DNA from: Bacteroides sp.
Lineage (GTDB): Bacteria > Bacteroidota > Bacteroidia > Bacteroidales > Bacteroidaceae
Assembly: GCA_022648295.1 (NCBI GenBank)
Contig: JALCME010000008.1
Coordinates: 1-64,000, forward strand
Direction of reading: 5' to 3'
Length of the DNA: 64,000 bases
Position 1 is the first letter of the stretch. Every line of letters starts with the position of its first letter. A program made the translations under genes and the position numbers. Below are positions 1 to 8,297 of this stretch, one piece after another. The notes under the pieces are model-generated. The model ran no database searches. It was not told the DNA's origin and worked only from the letters and a program-made list of their open reading frames with translations.

Positions 1-114
1 TGCCAGACAGGCTTCCAGTTCTTCAAGATCCGCATTCAACAGATAATTATCACTCCGGACACTGGTATCCGGCATTTCACTACATTCCACAACAGTATAG
101 TTTTTATTTTTCAA
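1..114 (-). CDS. Possible 5' end of an unidentified gene, cut by the window start
   Basis: An open frame runs off the left edge on the minus strand. Its longest form starts at a TTG at 114-112, just after an in-frame TAA. A GTG at 90-88 and an ATG at 75-73 are alternatives. The roughly 38 visible residues begin MKNKNYTVVECSEMPD if TTG is used and end in an acidic leucine-rich stretch. I do not recognise a family, and the piece is too short to exclude chance. It would be read away from the repeat array at 176-277. Confidence 0.3.
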   Translation of the reverse strand, partial: MKNKNYTVVECSEMPDTSVRSDNYLLNADLEELEACLA

Positions 115-175
115 TTAAGTTTTTATTCAATCTCTCTCATCAGCTTTACCTATTGTAACCACAAAAGAATTGTGG

Positions 176-277
176 CAAACTGACCGTCTGTTAAGTATCA
201 ACAGACTATCTATCAGAGGTTAACAGACTATCTGTCTGTACTCAACTGACTATCTCTTCCGGTGCAACAGACCATCT
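176..277. repeat. Five 13-bp direct repeats at a 22-bp period
   Basis: Five near-identical copies of CAACAGACTATCT start at 176, 199, 221, 243 and 265 (variants CAAACTGACCGTCT, TAACAGACTATCT, CAACTGACTATCT, CAACAGACCATCT). The spacing is 22-23 bp, about two helical turns. The array lies between the end of the pilus operon and a possible gene at the window edge. It could be an iterated protein-binding site upstream of that gene or a small minisatellite. The sequence alone does not decide. Confidence 0.7.
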
Positions 278-344
278 AATTTCCATGATCTACGAACTTG
301 ATTTATATTCCATCTCTACATGCTTTTTAGTTTTAACTTTTAAA

Positions 345-375
345 AGTTCCCCGTGCACTCCTGCACCGGGGAACT
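345..375 (-). terminator. Terminator of the pilus operon
   Basis: AGTTCCCCGTGCA (345-357) and TGCACCGGGGAACT (362-375) form a GC-rich hairpin with one bulged base and a four-base loop. On the minus strand it is followed by a TTTTAAAAG tract. It lies about 80 bp past the stop of the last pilus gene. Confidence 0.8.
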
Positions 376-453
376 CTAACAAACAAACAAAAAATAAAAC
401 CGTGATTCACATCAGGGTATCCAAATATATTTTTATTTCACTCAAGAAACAGT

Positions 454-2706
454 CTATTCTTTGACACACCGGACAGGATATCCACAAGAGCGAAAACCTA
501 TATTCGATGGCAAGACAAAATCGGCATACAAATAAAGATAATATGCACTCCTACTCTGTCCTATACTTGGAGATGCCGACCAACAAAAGCCTTCCCCCTC
601 GGAGTTTTCATGAAGTGTTCCATAGGTCTGAGCACGATATCCTGTTACTGGATAGTAAGTAGATTTTCCATCATGAGTAAAATTCCACCCTCTAAACGTC
701 GTTCCATCATAAAACTTGCTTCCTCCATAACTGCTATTTTCCCAGTTTGTAAAAGATGATTCGGAAGGATATTCCACATAATCAAAATAACGCCATGGTG
801 AATAATTGTCATTCGAAGGAATGTTTACTGTCTCTGAATAGGCCGGCACACGCCATCCGGCAGGGCAGGGATCGTATATGGTTTTGCCTCCTGAAGAAGC
901 AGAATTCCACAGATAAAGACTATTGATGGAATCAGCAGAAGTAGCAGCATCCATCCATCCTGTTCTTATTGCCAGAAATTCATCTGGGTGAGCTATTGCA
1001 TAAGCAATACCCGAATTATCAAGTGTTAGAGGCGTGGCCGATAAAGTAGTAGCATCACCATAATAGGCAATATCGGGATTTGTATATGATTCTGTATCCC
1101 AACTGGGTATGCCAGGAAAAGGGTCTTTCCGCCCCCACTGATAAAGAAGTCCACAAACTCCGGTATCTGAAGCATCATAATCATTGCGTGTTGCCCCCAA
1201 ATTGCGATCCATAAACACATAATCCCGATAACCGTTATTAGCTGTATAGGTTGCATCCGTAACATTTGGATTATAATTCGTCACCCAGATATGCCAGGAC
1301 CACAAAGCTTTACTTGTATCGTCATTATCAACAACCTTTATCACGGCATTACCAGGCGAAATACCAGCCGGAACCATTACTGTAAAATAGGTATCCGCAC
1401 CCAAAGCATCCCTCACTCCGGTGCCTGTGGCATTACTGAGTGTCACTAATCCTAGTGCTGTTTGCCACACCACACTTGCAGTCCATGAAGTAGAAGTTCT
1501 TATTTGAGCAGTACCTGCACTATTGGCTCTCCTAACCGGAATATTCACAGAACCTCCCGGAGGAACAATATAACAATTGGACAATCCGTCCGAGGCAGCG
1601 GACTGCACCCCGTTTAAAACGGTAACTCTTGAATCAGCCTCATTACACTTTAACTTAATGTTATAAATGTATTTGTAGTTTCGCTTAATATTGAAATTCG
1701 TTGTATTATCCGCACCCAAATAGACTCTCCATACCGCTTTATACCCCAGAGCCTCCCCATTGATCAGTACATAGGTGGCACTGTCGGAAGGTGCATTGTA
1801 CTGTGTCTTTTGATTTTGGGAAGCAATAGTAGAATTTACTCCACGACGATTCTCATACATATAAAAAAAGCCTTTAACCTCACTAGCTCCAGCGGCATCT
1901 ATTGAGCCACTCGTTACCCAATCATCACTGGTCGACGGGTTCCCGGAATCATCACCGGTTTCTCCCGCATTGTCGGCTACAGAACCTTCTGTTGTCAAGG
2001 AACGGTTTACATAGTATGTACTCGCAGGCAGACTACAAATAGCATAATTATCAATCGTAATACCACTACCCTCTTCCACGGTAATATCCAAATCCACCCG
2101 AGCAACCATACGGGTCACTGTCATTCCGGAGGAGAGAGTACTCTCTCCCGCATTGATATCGGTTATTACACTTCCACACATCGGCAAATAAGTCGTTTCA
2201 GTAGAAGTGGAATTCAGTCCTCCCCAAGCTGCAATCCGACTGGTCAGACTTTTCAATTTTAATTCGGTATTCACTACATCCCCATTAAAAATATCTGGAT
2301 TATTGGTATTGGCTATGGCATAGATCGTACAATTCTTCCCGCTACGTGCTTTCACTGTTACAGAGCATGAAGAAGCTACCGCGTCAAAAGTGGAATAATT
2401 CATCCCTATAATATCGCCGGCACTATTATACACCAATATATACATATCATGTATCACATCTTCATTCACACTACGGGTAGTAACCTCTTGTGGAGTTTCG
2501 GCCGTTATTTGAAACTTGATTATTGCAGTATTGTCCTCTTCCGTTGTAGAAGAAGACAGATCATCTGTACAGGCAGCTAAGCATGAAAGAACGAAACATA
2601 TGCAAAGAAGAAACAGCCATAATCGTCCTTCTTTGCACATATTCAGCAAATTCGCTCTTCTTTCACTCCCTTTCCACACTCTATTTATACTTCTATTACA
2701 ACTCAT
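454..2706 (-). CDS. Pilus-tip/adhesin candidate: fimbrillin-like N-terminus with C-terminal FISUMP domain
   Basis: Likely surface lipoprotein acting as tip or accessory subunit of the type V pilus encoded by this operon. The start at 2706 is chosen because AAGAGGG lies just upstream. An ATG at 2640 gives a shorter signal peptide, and the frame stays open to a GTG at 2802. A hydrophobic stretch ends in the lipobox LAAC, about residue 46. The next ~300 residues look like a Mfa/FimE-type fimbrillin region ('VARVDLDITVEEG', 'GFFYMYENRRG'). A BACON-like Ig-fold segment follows, then about 240 residues of FISUMP domain ('VFMDRNLGATRN', 'LYQWGRKDPFPG', 'CPAGWRVP', 'GFRSCGYPVRCV'). FISUMP is an extracellular domain of unsettled function, so the tip role is inferred from gene order. 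Confidence 0.85.
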   Translation of the reverse strand: MSCNRSINRVWKGSERRANLLNMCKEGRLWLFLLCICFVLSCLAACTDDLSSSTTEEDNTAIIKFQITAETPQEVTTRSVNEDVIHDMYILVYNSAGDIIGMNYSTFDAVASSCSVTVKARSGKNCTIYAIANTNNPDIFNGDVVNTELKLKSLTSRIAAWGGLNSTSTETTYLPMCGSVITDINAGESTLSSGMTVTRMVARVDLDITVEEGSGITIDNYAICSLPASTYYVNRSLTTEGSVADNAGETGDDSGNPSTSDDWVTSGSIDAAGASEVKGFFYMYENRRGVNSTIASQNQKTQYNAPSDSATYVLINGEALGYKAVWRVYLGADNTTNFNIKRNYKYIYNIKLKCNEADSRVTVLNGVQSAASDGLSNCYIVPPGGSVNIPVRRANSAGTAQIRTSTSWTASVVWQTALGLVTLSNATGTGVRDALGADTYFTVMVPAGISPGNAVIKVVDNDDTSKALWSWHIWVTNYNPNVTDATYTANNGYRDYVFMDRNLGATRNDYDASDTGVCGLLYQWGRKDPFPGIPSWDTESYTNPDIAYYGDATTLSATPLTLDNSGIAYAIAHPDEFLAIRTGWMDAATSADSINSLYLWNSASSGGKTIYDPCPAGWRVPAYSETVNIPSNDNYSPWRYFDYVEYPSESSFTNWENSSYGGSKFYDGTTFRGWNFTHDGKSTYYPVTGYRAQTYGTLHENSEGEGFCWSASPSIGQSRSAYYLYLYADFVLPSNIGFRSCGYPVRCVKE

Positions 2707-2758
2707 CCTAATCCCTCTTAGATACAGACTTGAAGTCTTTAATACCACACAACCTATT

Positions 2759-3739
2759 TTAAATTTGCACATCTTGTTCGTTCGTTCCCCAAGGTTCCAC
2801 ACTAACCGTCACATGCAGACGTGCATAGTGGAAATCAACCGTGATATAAGTTTCCACGCCGGAAAGTGCCTTCAATATATTGCCATCATCATCCGTGGTA
2901 ATAGTGAATAATAAGGTACTATCCTTATATAAATCAATGCATATATGCTGATCGTCATTAGTGGGGAACACCCGAAAAAGCGGAGCATACCATTCATCTT
3001 TACCACTTACAGCTTGCATAGGCGGAGCATAACCGGCCTCGTCATCCGACGGTTCACCAAGGAAGTTCAGTGCACTGCCAGTGCCACGCACCACCATATG
3101 CAAGTCCACATTCGAACTACTGAAATATTCAGCTGCATGACTCACACGAACAGACAATCCGGCAGCTAAACGCTCCATCACCAGTTTTACCGTATCACTT
3201 TGTAAACTTCTGGTTGAAGTACCAGACAATTCACGCCGGGTATAAAAAAGATCAGTAACCGGCAGACTATAACCGTTTGCAGTCTGCAATAACTCAATCT
3301 TAGCTTCCTGTAAAGAGGTTCCTACAGAGAGTTGGGGAAGTTTAAGGCTGTCCCCTTTCAAATTTCCCCAGGCTACCAAAGTCAACCTTTTATTCTTCTC
3401 CTCTCCGAAAAGAAAATCAGAAGAGCTTCCACGGGGTATGGTACGAACAAAACCATCTTCATCAAATAAATAGAGATCTATTGAAGTCACCGTCCCCGAA
3501 GACGTTACATCCACCCCCTGCGGATCAACAGCCTTTACCGTAAGCTCATACTGCATACAGCTATCCATCTGCTCACGCACGCAACCTTGTAAGAATTGGG
3601 CAAAGACCAATAGCAAAACAAAAGCCGGCAAACTGAAGAATGCAACTTTGTCTGTAAAAACAGAAATGCTGACCATACGTAGATAAGAACTGCGCTGTAA
3701 CCTGCTAAAAAAATAATATGTCTGTAGGACAAACTTCAT
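2759..3739 (-). CDS. FimB/Mfa2-family pilus anchor lipoprotein
   Basis: Member of the Mfa2/FimB family (DUF1812), which caps and anchors type V pili to the outer membrane. A long hydrophobic signal region ends in the lipobox LQGC, followed by two nearby cysteines (VREQMDSC). The core shows the family's 'LYLFDEDGFVRTI', 'LTLVAWGN' and 'YITVDFHYARLHVTV' strands. The frame opens with a TTG at 3757 that overlaps the upstream TGA stop. The first ATG is at 3739, and an ATG at 3676 would give a more ordinary signal-peptide length. It sits directly after the fimbrillin, the same order as FimA-FimB in Porphyromonas. Confidence 0.87.
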   Translation of the reverse strand: MKFVLQTYYFFSRLQRSSYLRMVSISVFTDKVAFFSLPAFVLLLVFAQFLQGCVREQMDSCMQYELTVKAVDPQGVDVTSSGTVTSIDLYLFDEDGFVRTIPRGSSSDFLFGEEKNKRLTLVAWGNLKGDSLKLPQLSVGTSLQEAKIELLQTANGYSLPVTDLFYTRRELSGTSTRSLQSDTVKLVMERLAAGLSVRVSHAAEYFSSSNVDLHMVVRGTGSALNFLGEPSDDEAGYAPPMQAVSGKDEWYAPLFRVFPTNDDQHICIDLYKDSTLLFTITTDDDGNILKALSGVETYITVDFHYARLHVTVSVEPWGTNEQDVQI

Positions 3740-3753
3740 CAAAGCTTTCTTTA

Positions 3754-4989
3754 TCAATTAAAAGCCACACTCTGTTCAATGGCTGTAGGCCAAGGAGTTA
3801 CACTTATATTGATAGATAAAGCAGCAGGAGCAATATTATCCGTAGGCAAAGCAGCCCCCTTAGTTCTGATGGTAACAGACAAATTATAAAGTTGATTACG
3901 AGAGATGCTACCGGTAGAAGTTCCTGTATTATCACCATTATAGGTTGTACCGGACTGGGTTTTATTTACAATAACCGGATAAAATACTGTTTCAGGAGCA
4001 GCTGTCTCCCCATCGCCATCAGAATCAAATAGACCTTGAATGACAAAAGCTGTAGGACTTGCGCTTCCATCATTTGCAAAAGCATAAAACCAATAATAGG
4101 GAACGGTTCCCGGTATAGGCGAACTTGATCCAATGGCAGGCTCACTTCCTGCTGTCTGGACATTAAACAGATAATTATTTATATCACTAGTCCATTTCTT
4201 TTCTGTATTGTCCCAAGTACCTCCTCCTTTAATGTAACTGCCTGACATTTCTTCACTAATAATAGTTGAGGGAGTGACCTTCGTTCCATCAATAGCATCC
4301 CTGAGAAATACCCGCTGTAATTTAAAGGTTGCGCCAGAATAAGCTGTTCCTGTAAAATTAGTACTAATACCAGTCAATGTGATGCGGGATACCATACGTA
4401 CGAGAGATACAGATAAATCACTTGTTGTATTACCTGGAGAAAGAGTAAAAGTCTGCGCATTAGCATTGTCAGCCACATTACCTGACATAGGAAGATTTGT
4501 TGAAACCTGTACCTCCCCATCGGAAGAAGCAGTGGAACTGCTCAAACCAATAATAGTTCCGATAAAAGAGGACTTTATTTTAACATTATTCAAAGTAGCA
4601 ACCACAGACGCCGGTACATTTGCCACTGCTACCGCGGTGCAACCATTCATTGTTCCTTTCACTAAAGGTACCTCTATTGAAGCAGATTTAGATACATCTG
4701 GATTTGTCACACTCTTAATAATTAAAGTATTACCATATGAATCAAAAACCCCCACAACAATATTATTCACCTTCTGCTCACCTATTGGATTGCCATCTTC
4801 ATCCGTATTCTCAGATGGTGCAGTCCCTCCACTTGCCCGGGTACCGGCATTAGCTCCCGTAAGGGTCAATTCTATTTTGGCAGTCTGTTGCTGCCCTGAT
4901 TCCGGCGTTACACTCTCGTCATTACTGCACGAAGTGAAAAATGTCACACATAAAGTTACGATAAAAAAAACTTTTCTTTTCATTTTCAT
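3754..4989 (-). CDS. Fimbrillin family major pilus subunit (FimA/Mfa1-like lipoprotein)
   Basis: Type V pilus structural subunit. A short signal peptide ends in a lipobox (FTSC), followed by the threonine- and alanine-rich start of the mature protein. 'NAGTRASGG' offers an arginine site. In Porphyromonas fimbrillins an arginine protease cuts at such a site to expose the donor-strand groove, and the equivalent here is inferred. The body has the alternating strands of the family ('IVVGVFDSYGNTLI', 'LVRMVSRITLTGI') and a C-terminal 'INISVTPWPTAIEQSVAF', the segment expected to act as donor strand. ATG at 4989 or 4983. The gene overlaps the anchor gene by four bases if the latter uses its TTG start. 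Confidence 0.88.
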   Translation of the reverse strand: MKMKRKVFFIVTLCVTFFTSCSNDESVTPESGQQQTAKIELTLTGANAGTRASGGTAPSENTDEDGNPIGEQKVNNIVVGVFDSYGNTLIIKSVTNPDVSKSASIEVPLVKGTMNGCTAVAVANVPASVVATLNNVKIKSSFIGTIIGLSSSTASSDGEVQVSTNLPMSGNVADNANAQTFTLSPGNTTSDLSVSLVRMVSRITLTGISTNFTGTAYSGATFKLQRVFLRDAIDGTKVTPSTIISEEMSGSYIKGGGTWDNTEKKWTSDINNYLFNVQTAGSEPAIGSSSPIPGTVPYYWFYAFANDGSASPTAFVIQGLFDSDGDGETAAPETVFYPVIVNKTQSGTTYNGDNTGTSTGSISRNQLYNLSVTIRTKGAALPTDNIAPAALSINISVTPWPTAIEQSVAFN

Positions 4990-5062
4990 ATTTTATTAAT
5001 TAGATCATTATCTGGTTTACGTCTACTATACTTATGTTATTTATATCTTACCAATAAATATT

Positions 5063-6553
5063 TCACTTTACCTGTTTCCTCAAATATGTCAAAGCCTGCC
5101 GGGCTTCTTTCACCCCGTTAGCTGCGGCCATTTGCAAATAAACTTCAGCTTTATCGCGATTGCCTTCAAGCAGGTAAAGGATGCCCATGTTATTATAAGC
5201 CAGCGGAAGTGTGGCATACTTTTCAAGATAGGCACGAGCTTTCTTTACATCGCGTTTGCTCAAAGCCACTGCAGCAGCATTGATAGCAGCCTCCGGACTA
5301 TCGGGAAACAAACGTGCGGCAAGATCGAAAGCATCATTATATTCGTTGGAACCTTTGGGGTAGCTCATCGCCACGGCAAAGAACTCGGAAAGTTTTAAGG
5401 AGCGTGAACCCATTTCAAACAAACGACGTCCCTCGGCTGTGCCCAAATGATGTTGAACATAGTCAATAGAATATTCCACACGTCTTACTTTTGGGAAAAT
5501 ATACTCTACAAGGTATTTATATGGAGCTCCATCCGCCAACTTCAACAGCGTCCGTTCACGACCCTTAGTCAAATCAACCGTATTGATAATATCTGCCACC
5601 GCCTGCCGAAGAGGCATATTGGAATCCCTCACCAACGTACGAATAGAATCCCAGTCTTCGGCCACCCAGTTCACCTCAAAAGGTACATTGCCCGCCACGT
5701 AGTTTTCACGCAAATAATCCTTCAAGGCAAGTGCACGACGTAAGGAAACCTTCTCATTTTTGCGATAATCTCCTTCCGGAGAACCATACCCCATTACTTT
5801 TAATCGGGTAACCGTGAGACCGCTTTGATGTTCGAGAGAATGTATGGCTTCACGAAGGCGGAAACAAATTTCATAGTCTTGCTTACCGGTAGAGAGCTGG
5901 TCCAGACCATTACTGCCCCAATACGGAATACAGCCTTTTTGCACATGAAGAGTATCTTCTCCATCAACCAATGGAACAATATTAGTCAAGGCCAAATAAC
6001 AACTATCAATATCAGTTCCTATGGATGAAGTATGCAACCGGGACATCTTCACACCTTCCGCTATTTTATCCTCATAGATACCAGCTGGTTTACCATTACA
6101 ACCACATTCACTGGTGCGAAGAACCAAGGATGCACCCTCCATCCAGTCCAGATAAGGAACTTGAATATTATAGGCCAGTTGACGCACCTTTTTGCGATTA
6201 TTCTTCGCGACAACAGCAGGTGCAGAGGACGCAGATGCAGGTTTCAACCGGGAGCGTTGTTTGGAAGACAGCACTTGCTTGCGGTGATAGACCCGTTGCC
6301 TGATGCACCCGTTCACCACCATGGGAGGAAGTTCCAACACACATTTCTCCGATTTCAATAACGGGGTGAGAGTTAGTGACTCATTGGAGGATAATTGCAA
6401 ATTTTCGTAATTGACACTCATACCCACATGCAGTTTTCCTTTTGAAACGGACAAGTCTTTATCGGTGATGTCCAATTGCCCTTTATATACCTGCTGGGCA
6501 TAGACTTCTGCTCCAAGCAAAAGCAAGCACAATACAATTAATTTTTTTTTCAT
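5063..6553 (-). CDS. DUF3868 protein with OmpA-like and TPR-like regions, pilus accessory
   Basis: Conserved partner of Bacteroidales fimbrillin operons. The ATG at 6553 is chosen because it gives a clean signal peptide (MKKKLIVLCLLLLGAEVYAQ). The N-terminal third is the DUF3868 region (QQVYKGQLDI..., 'VYHRKQVLSSKQRSRL', 'YLDWMEGASL'). The middle resembles an OmpA C-terminal peptidoglycan-binding fold ('LKVMGYGSPEGDYRKNEKVSLRRALALKDYL'), with the Gly-Ser-Pro-Glu-Gly and Arg-Arg-Ala features of that family. The last ~110 residues look like TPR helices ('AAINAAAVALSKRDVKKAR', 'YNNMGILYLLEGNRDKAEVY'). Its position between DUF3575 and the major subunit suggests an outer-membrane base or assembly role. 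That is inferred. Confidence 0.85.
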   Translation of the reverse strand: MKKKLIVLCLLLLGAEVYAQQVYKGQLDITDKDLSVSKGKLHVGMSVNYENLQLSSNESLTLTPLLKSEKCVLELPPMVVNGCIRQRVYHRKQVLSSKQRSRLKPASASSAPAVVAKNNRKKVRQLAYNIQVPYLDWMEGASLVLRTSECGCNGKPAGIYEDKIAEGVKMSRLHTSSIGTDIDSCYLALTNIVPLVDGEDTLHVQKGCIPYWGSNGLDQLSTGKQDYEICFRLREAIHSLEHQSGLTVTRLKVMGYGSPEGDYRKNEKVSLRRALALKDYLRENYVAGNVPFEVNWVAEDWDSIRTLVRDSNMPLRQAVADIINTVDLTKGRERTLLKLADGAPYKYLVEYIFPKVRRVEYSIDYVQHHLGTAEGRRLFEMGSRSLKLSEFFAVAMSYPKGSNEYNDAFDLAARLFPDSPEAAINAAAVALSKRDVKKARAYLEKYATLPLAYNNMGILYLLEGNRDKAEVYLQMAAANGVKEARQALTYLRKQVK

Positions 6554-6634
6554 TGTCGCTATTATATACCTTGATACTCTGATTATTTCTGATTCTATAA
6601 AAAGCATGATTTAACACACAGTCCCCCTACTAAC

Positions 6635-7219
6635 CTATTTCAAAAGATAAACCACAGAAATAGCAGCCTTTGTCGGCCCTAAATAAATCTTATGACCTTT
6701 GCCAGTCCGCTCACCACAATGTACACAGCGATAGCGTTCATAACCGACATGAACGTAACCCGCTCCCAATTCAGCTTCTATTCCCCAGCGGGGAGAAAGA
6801 ATCCACTGGTAGCCATAAGAAAGTCCTCCCCCAAGCACAGCCCCTTCGTAACGAGAAGAATGTGTACCGGGATAAAGACCAAAAGGAAGATTTTTATGTG
6901 CAATATTGTATTCGCCGGTTAAGAAGTGAATTCCAAAAAAATGGCTACTAAAAGGTTCACAACTCCAAAAACGCAGTTCAGGTTGAAACAGCCAATGCCG
7001 CCAGCGATATAGGCTTTCTTTTGAATAGAAGGGATAATAATGCCCACAAAGATCTAGTGTGAGACTTGTCCCTAATTTCACCTCTAAACTAACATTCGGA
7101 GAGCCCATAGCATTTGCAATCAAGTTCGTTTTCACCGCAACAACCTGGCCAAAAGAATCTACATGGGTAAACAGACTGCATAATAGAGCCAACAGAATCA
7201 TTTTCTTCTTTGTCATCAT
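6635..7219 (-). CDS. DUF3575 outer-membrane barrel protein of the pilus operon
   Basis: 194-residue protein with a signal peptide ending near SFGQ and alternating aromatic strands typical of a small outer-membrane beta-barrel. 'AVKTNLIANAMGSPNVSLEVKLGTS' is the DUF3575 signature start, and 'YHWRHW'-like and 'GGGLSYGYQWILSPRWGIEAELGAGY' segments follow. DUF3575 and DUF3868 proteins commonly travel together with fimbrillin genes in Bacteroides. The biochemical role is unknown. Its ATG overlaps the stop of the upstream regulator-like gene by four bases, so the two are probably translationally coupled. Confidence 0.85.
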   Translation of the reverse strand: MMTKKKMILLALLCSLFTHVDSFGQVVAVKTNLIANAMGSPNVSLEVKLGTSLTLDLCGHYYPFYSKESLYRWRHWLFQPELRFWSCEPFSSHFFGIHFLTGEYNIAHKNLPFGLYPGTHSSRYEGAVLGGGLSYGYQWILSPRWGIEAELGAGYVHVGYERYRCVHCGERTGKGHKIYLGPTKAAISVVYLLK

Positions 7220-7638
7220 TCTGTCATCATCTTATCATATCGTCCTTCGGGAAGAATAACCTCAACCAATCTAATTTCCGAGAAAAAACGACAAGCCATA
7301 TCATTCATCACACTCAAACGATGCCCCACAATACCACAACTCTCATTCAAACATTCATCTGGTTCTGTGTATAAACGAAGATACCCCCCGGTAACACGCA
7401 ATACATCATAAAGCGTAATATCTTGCAAGGGACGGGAAAGAGCATAGCGGAAACAAAGCAAATCATCACCCGAAGACTCAACGATGCGCAACAAACCACT
7501 ACGCCAAAGGCAGCCTAACAATTCACGCGCCTGTCCCCGGGAAGATTCCGGAAGGGATCGTTCACATAGCGCATAACCTTGCATATAACTGATTTCTTTC
7601 AACAAGGAAATCGTTTCTCTCATTTCTCGGGTAAGCAT
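7216..7638 (-). CDS. Rrf2-like winged-helix protein, first gene of the pilus operon
   Basis: 140 residues, the usual Rrf2 length. The N-terminal part fits a winged helix ('ARELLGCLWRSGLLRIV' matches the recognition helix and wing of Rrf2 proteins). 'ITLYDVLRVTGGYLRLY' matches the family's dimerisation-helix start. Cys96, Cys101, His106 and Cys116 lie where IscR-type members carry their Fe-S ligands, but the spacing is not the canonical one. The start is fixed by an in-frame TAG just upstream. The ATG is only 20 bp from the left inverted repeat of the invertible segment, so this gene is the first read when the promoter is ON. A regulatory role in pilus expression is inferred. Confidence 0.65.
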   Translation of the reverse strand: MLTREMRETISLLKEISYMQGYALCERSLPESSRGQARELLGCLWRSGLLRIVESSGDDLLCFRYALSRPLQDITLYDVLRVTGGYLRLYTEPDECLNESCGIVGHRLSVMNDMACRFFSEIRLVEVILPEGRYDKMMTE

Positions 7639-7658
7639 AATCTATTTTTTCCTTTTCT

Positions 7659-7678
7659 GTTACTTCACAGGTAACGGA
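7659..7678 (+). repeat. Left inverted repeat of the invertible segment
   Basis: GTTACTTCACAGGTAACGGA, the exact reverse complement of 8150-8169. The repeat contains the dyad GTTAC-N7-GTAAC (N7 = TTCACAG), a core described for small invertible promoter regions in Bacteroides fragilis. It is the expected binding and crossover site of the neighbouring tyrosine recombinase. Confidence 0.92.
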
Positions 7679-8103
7679 AATAGATGAAAAGAATGTAAGC
7701 CTGAGGGCTGTAAAAGGCATTTCTGATAGTACGGAAACATGACGTTCTTCCTTTGGTATGCAATCATTACCACAGGAAAAGATGGATACTTGCATCCAAA
7801 TTAAGGGAGAAAGGAACAAAACATGGAAAAATGTTTTAAACAGAAGACTTTCAAACAAGAATAGATAAAAAACCGCATTTCAAACGGTTAAAACGTCAAC
7901 ACAAAATAACTTTTAGTTATCGTTGCTAAAAAAAAGCAAAACAAAGAACAGATATAAAGACGAAACTTGTCTAAATATCTAAATAATGAGGAACAGAAAT
8001 ATTATCATACACTTCTTTTGTGAGCAATGAAAATGCGTAAACCGAAAAAATCAACCCCTATAAAGTGTTTTTTAGGCTAATATCTGATTTTATAACACTT
8101 TTA

Positions 8104-8135
8104 TTTGGTTGTTAATGAAAATATTTCAATATTTG
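8104..8135 (+). promoter_or_regulatory. Promoter inside the invertible segment, pointing away from the pilus operon
   Basis: -33 box TTTG at 8104-8107, 20-bp spacer, -7 box AATATTTG at 8128-8135 (one mismatch to TAnnTTTG). It ends about 15 bp before the right inverted repeat, so a transcript would run through the repeat into the region convergent with the recombinase gene. Confidence 0.6.
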
Positions 8136-8149
8136 CACTTACAAATAAA

Positions 8150-8169
8150 TCCGTTACCTGTGAAGTAAC
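8150..8169 (-). repeat. Right inverted repeat of the invertible segment
   Basis: TCCGTTACCTGTGAAGTAAC, perfect inverted copy of 7659-7678. Pairing breaks at once on both sides apart from an isolated match, as expected for a defined recombination site. Confidence 0.92.
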
Positions 8170-8297
8170 GGCGTGTCATCAGGCTTTTTAAACAGCCTAT
8201 TCATAGTACTTTAATCAATTCACGACTTAACAGAAATGTCATATCAATCTTCTTTCACACCTTCCCTATATCCGGGAAATATTATTTAACTGAAATG

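Larger units (their letters stand above)
7659..8169. promoter_or_regulatory. Invertible promoter segment (511 bp) controlling the pilus operon, apparently OFF
   Basis: An AT-rich non-coding segment is enclosed by perfect 20-bp inverted repeats and lies between the pilus operon and a tyrosine recombinase gene. The one convincing Bacteroides promoter inside (8104-8135) reads rightward, away from the operon. Inversion would move its -7 box to about 7693-7700 and its start site to about 7686, some 48 bases before the ATG at 7638. I found no comparably good leftward promoter in the present orientation. Repeats and neighbours are seen directly. Inversion and the OFF call are inferred. Confidence 0.85.

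Noticed and set aside
176..277. CRISPR array
   Set aside because: The period is 22 bp with only a 13-bp core and 9-bp spacers, too short for CRISPR, and no cas genes are nearby.
2516..2911. 131-codon plus-strand frame opposite the pilus genes
   Set aside because: It lies antisense to the N-termini of two clear genes and its composition looks like reverse-strand noise.
7562..7858. 98-codon minus-strand frame crossing the left inverted repeat
   Set aside because: It overlaps the Rrf2-like gene in another frame and has no recognisable domain. It is best explained as chance in a non-coding segment, although inversion would change its 5' part.
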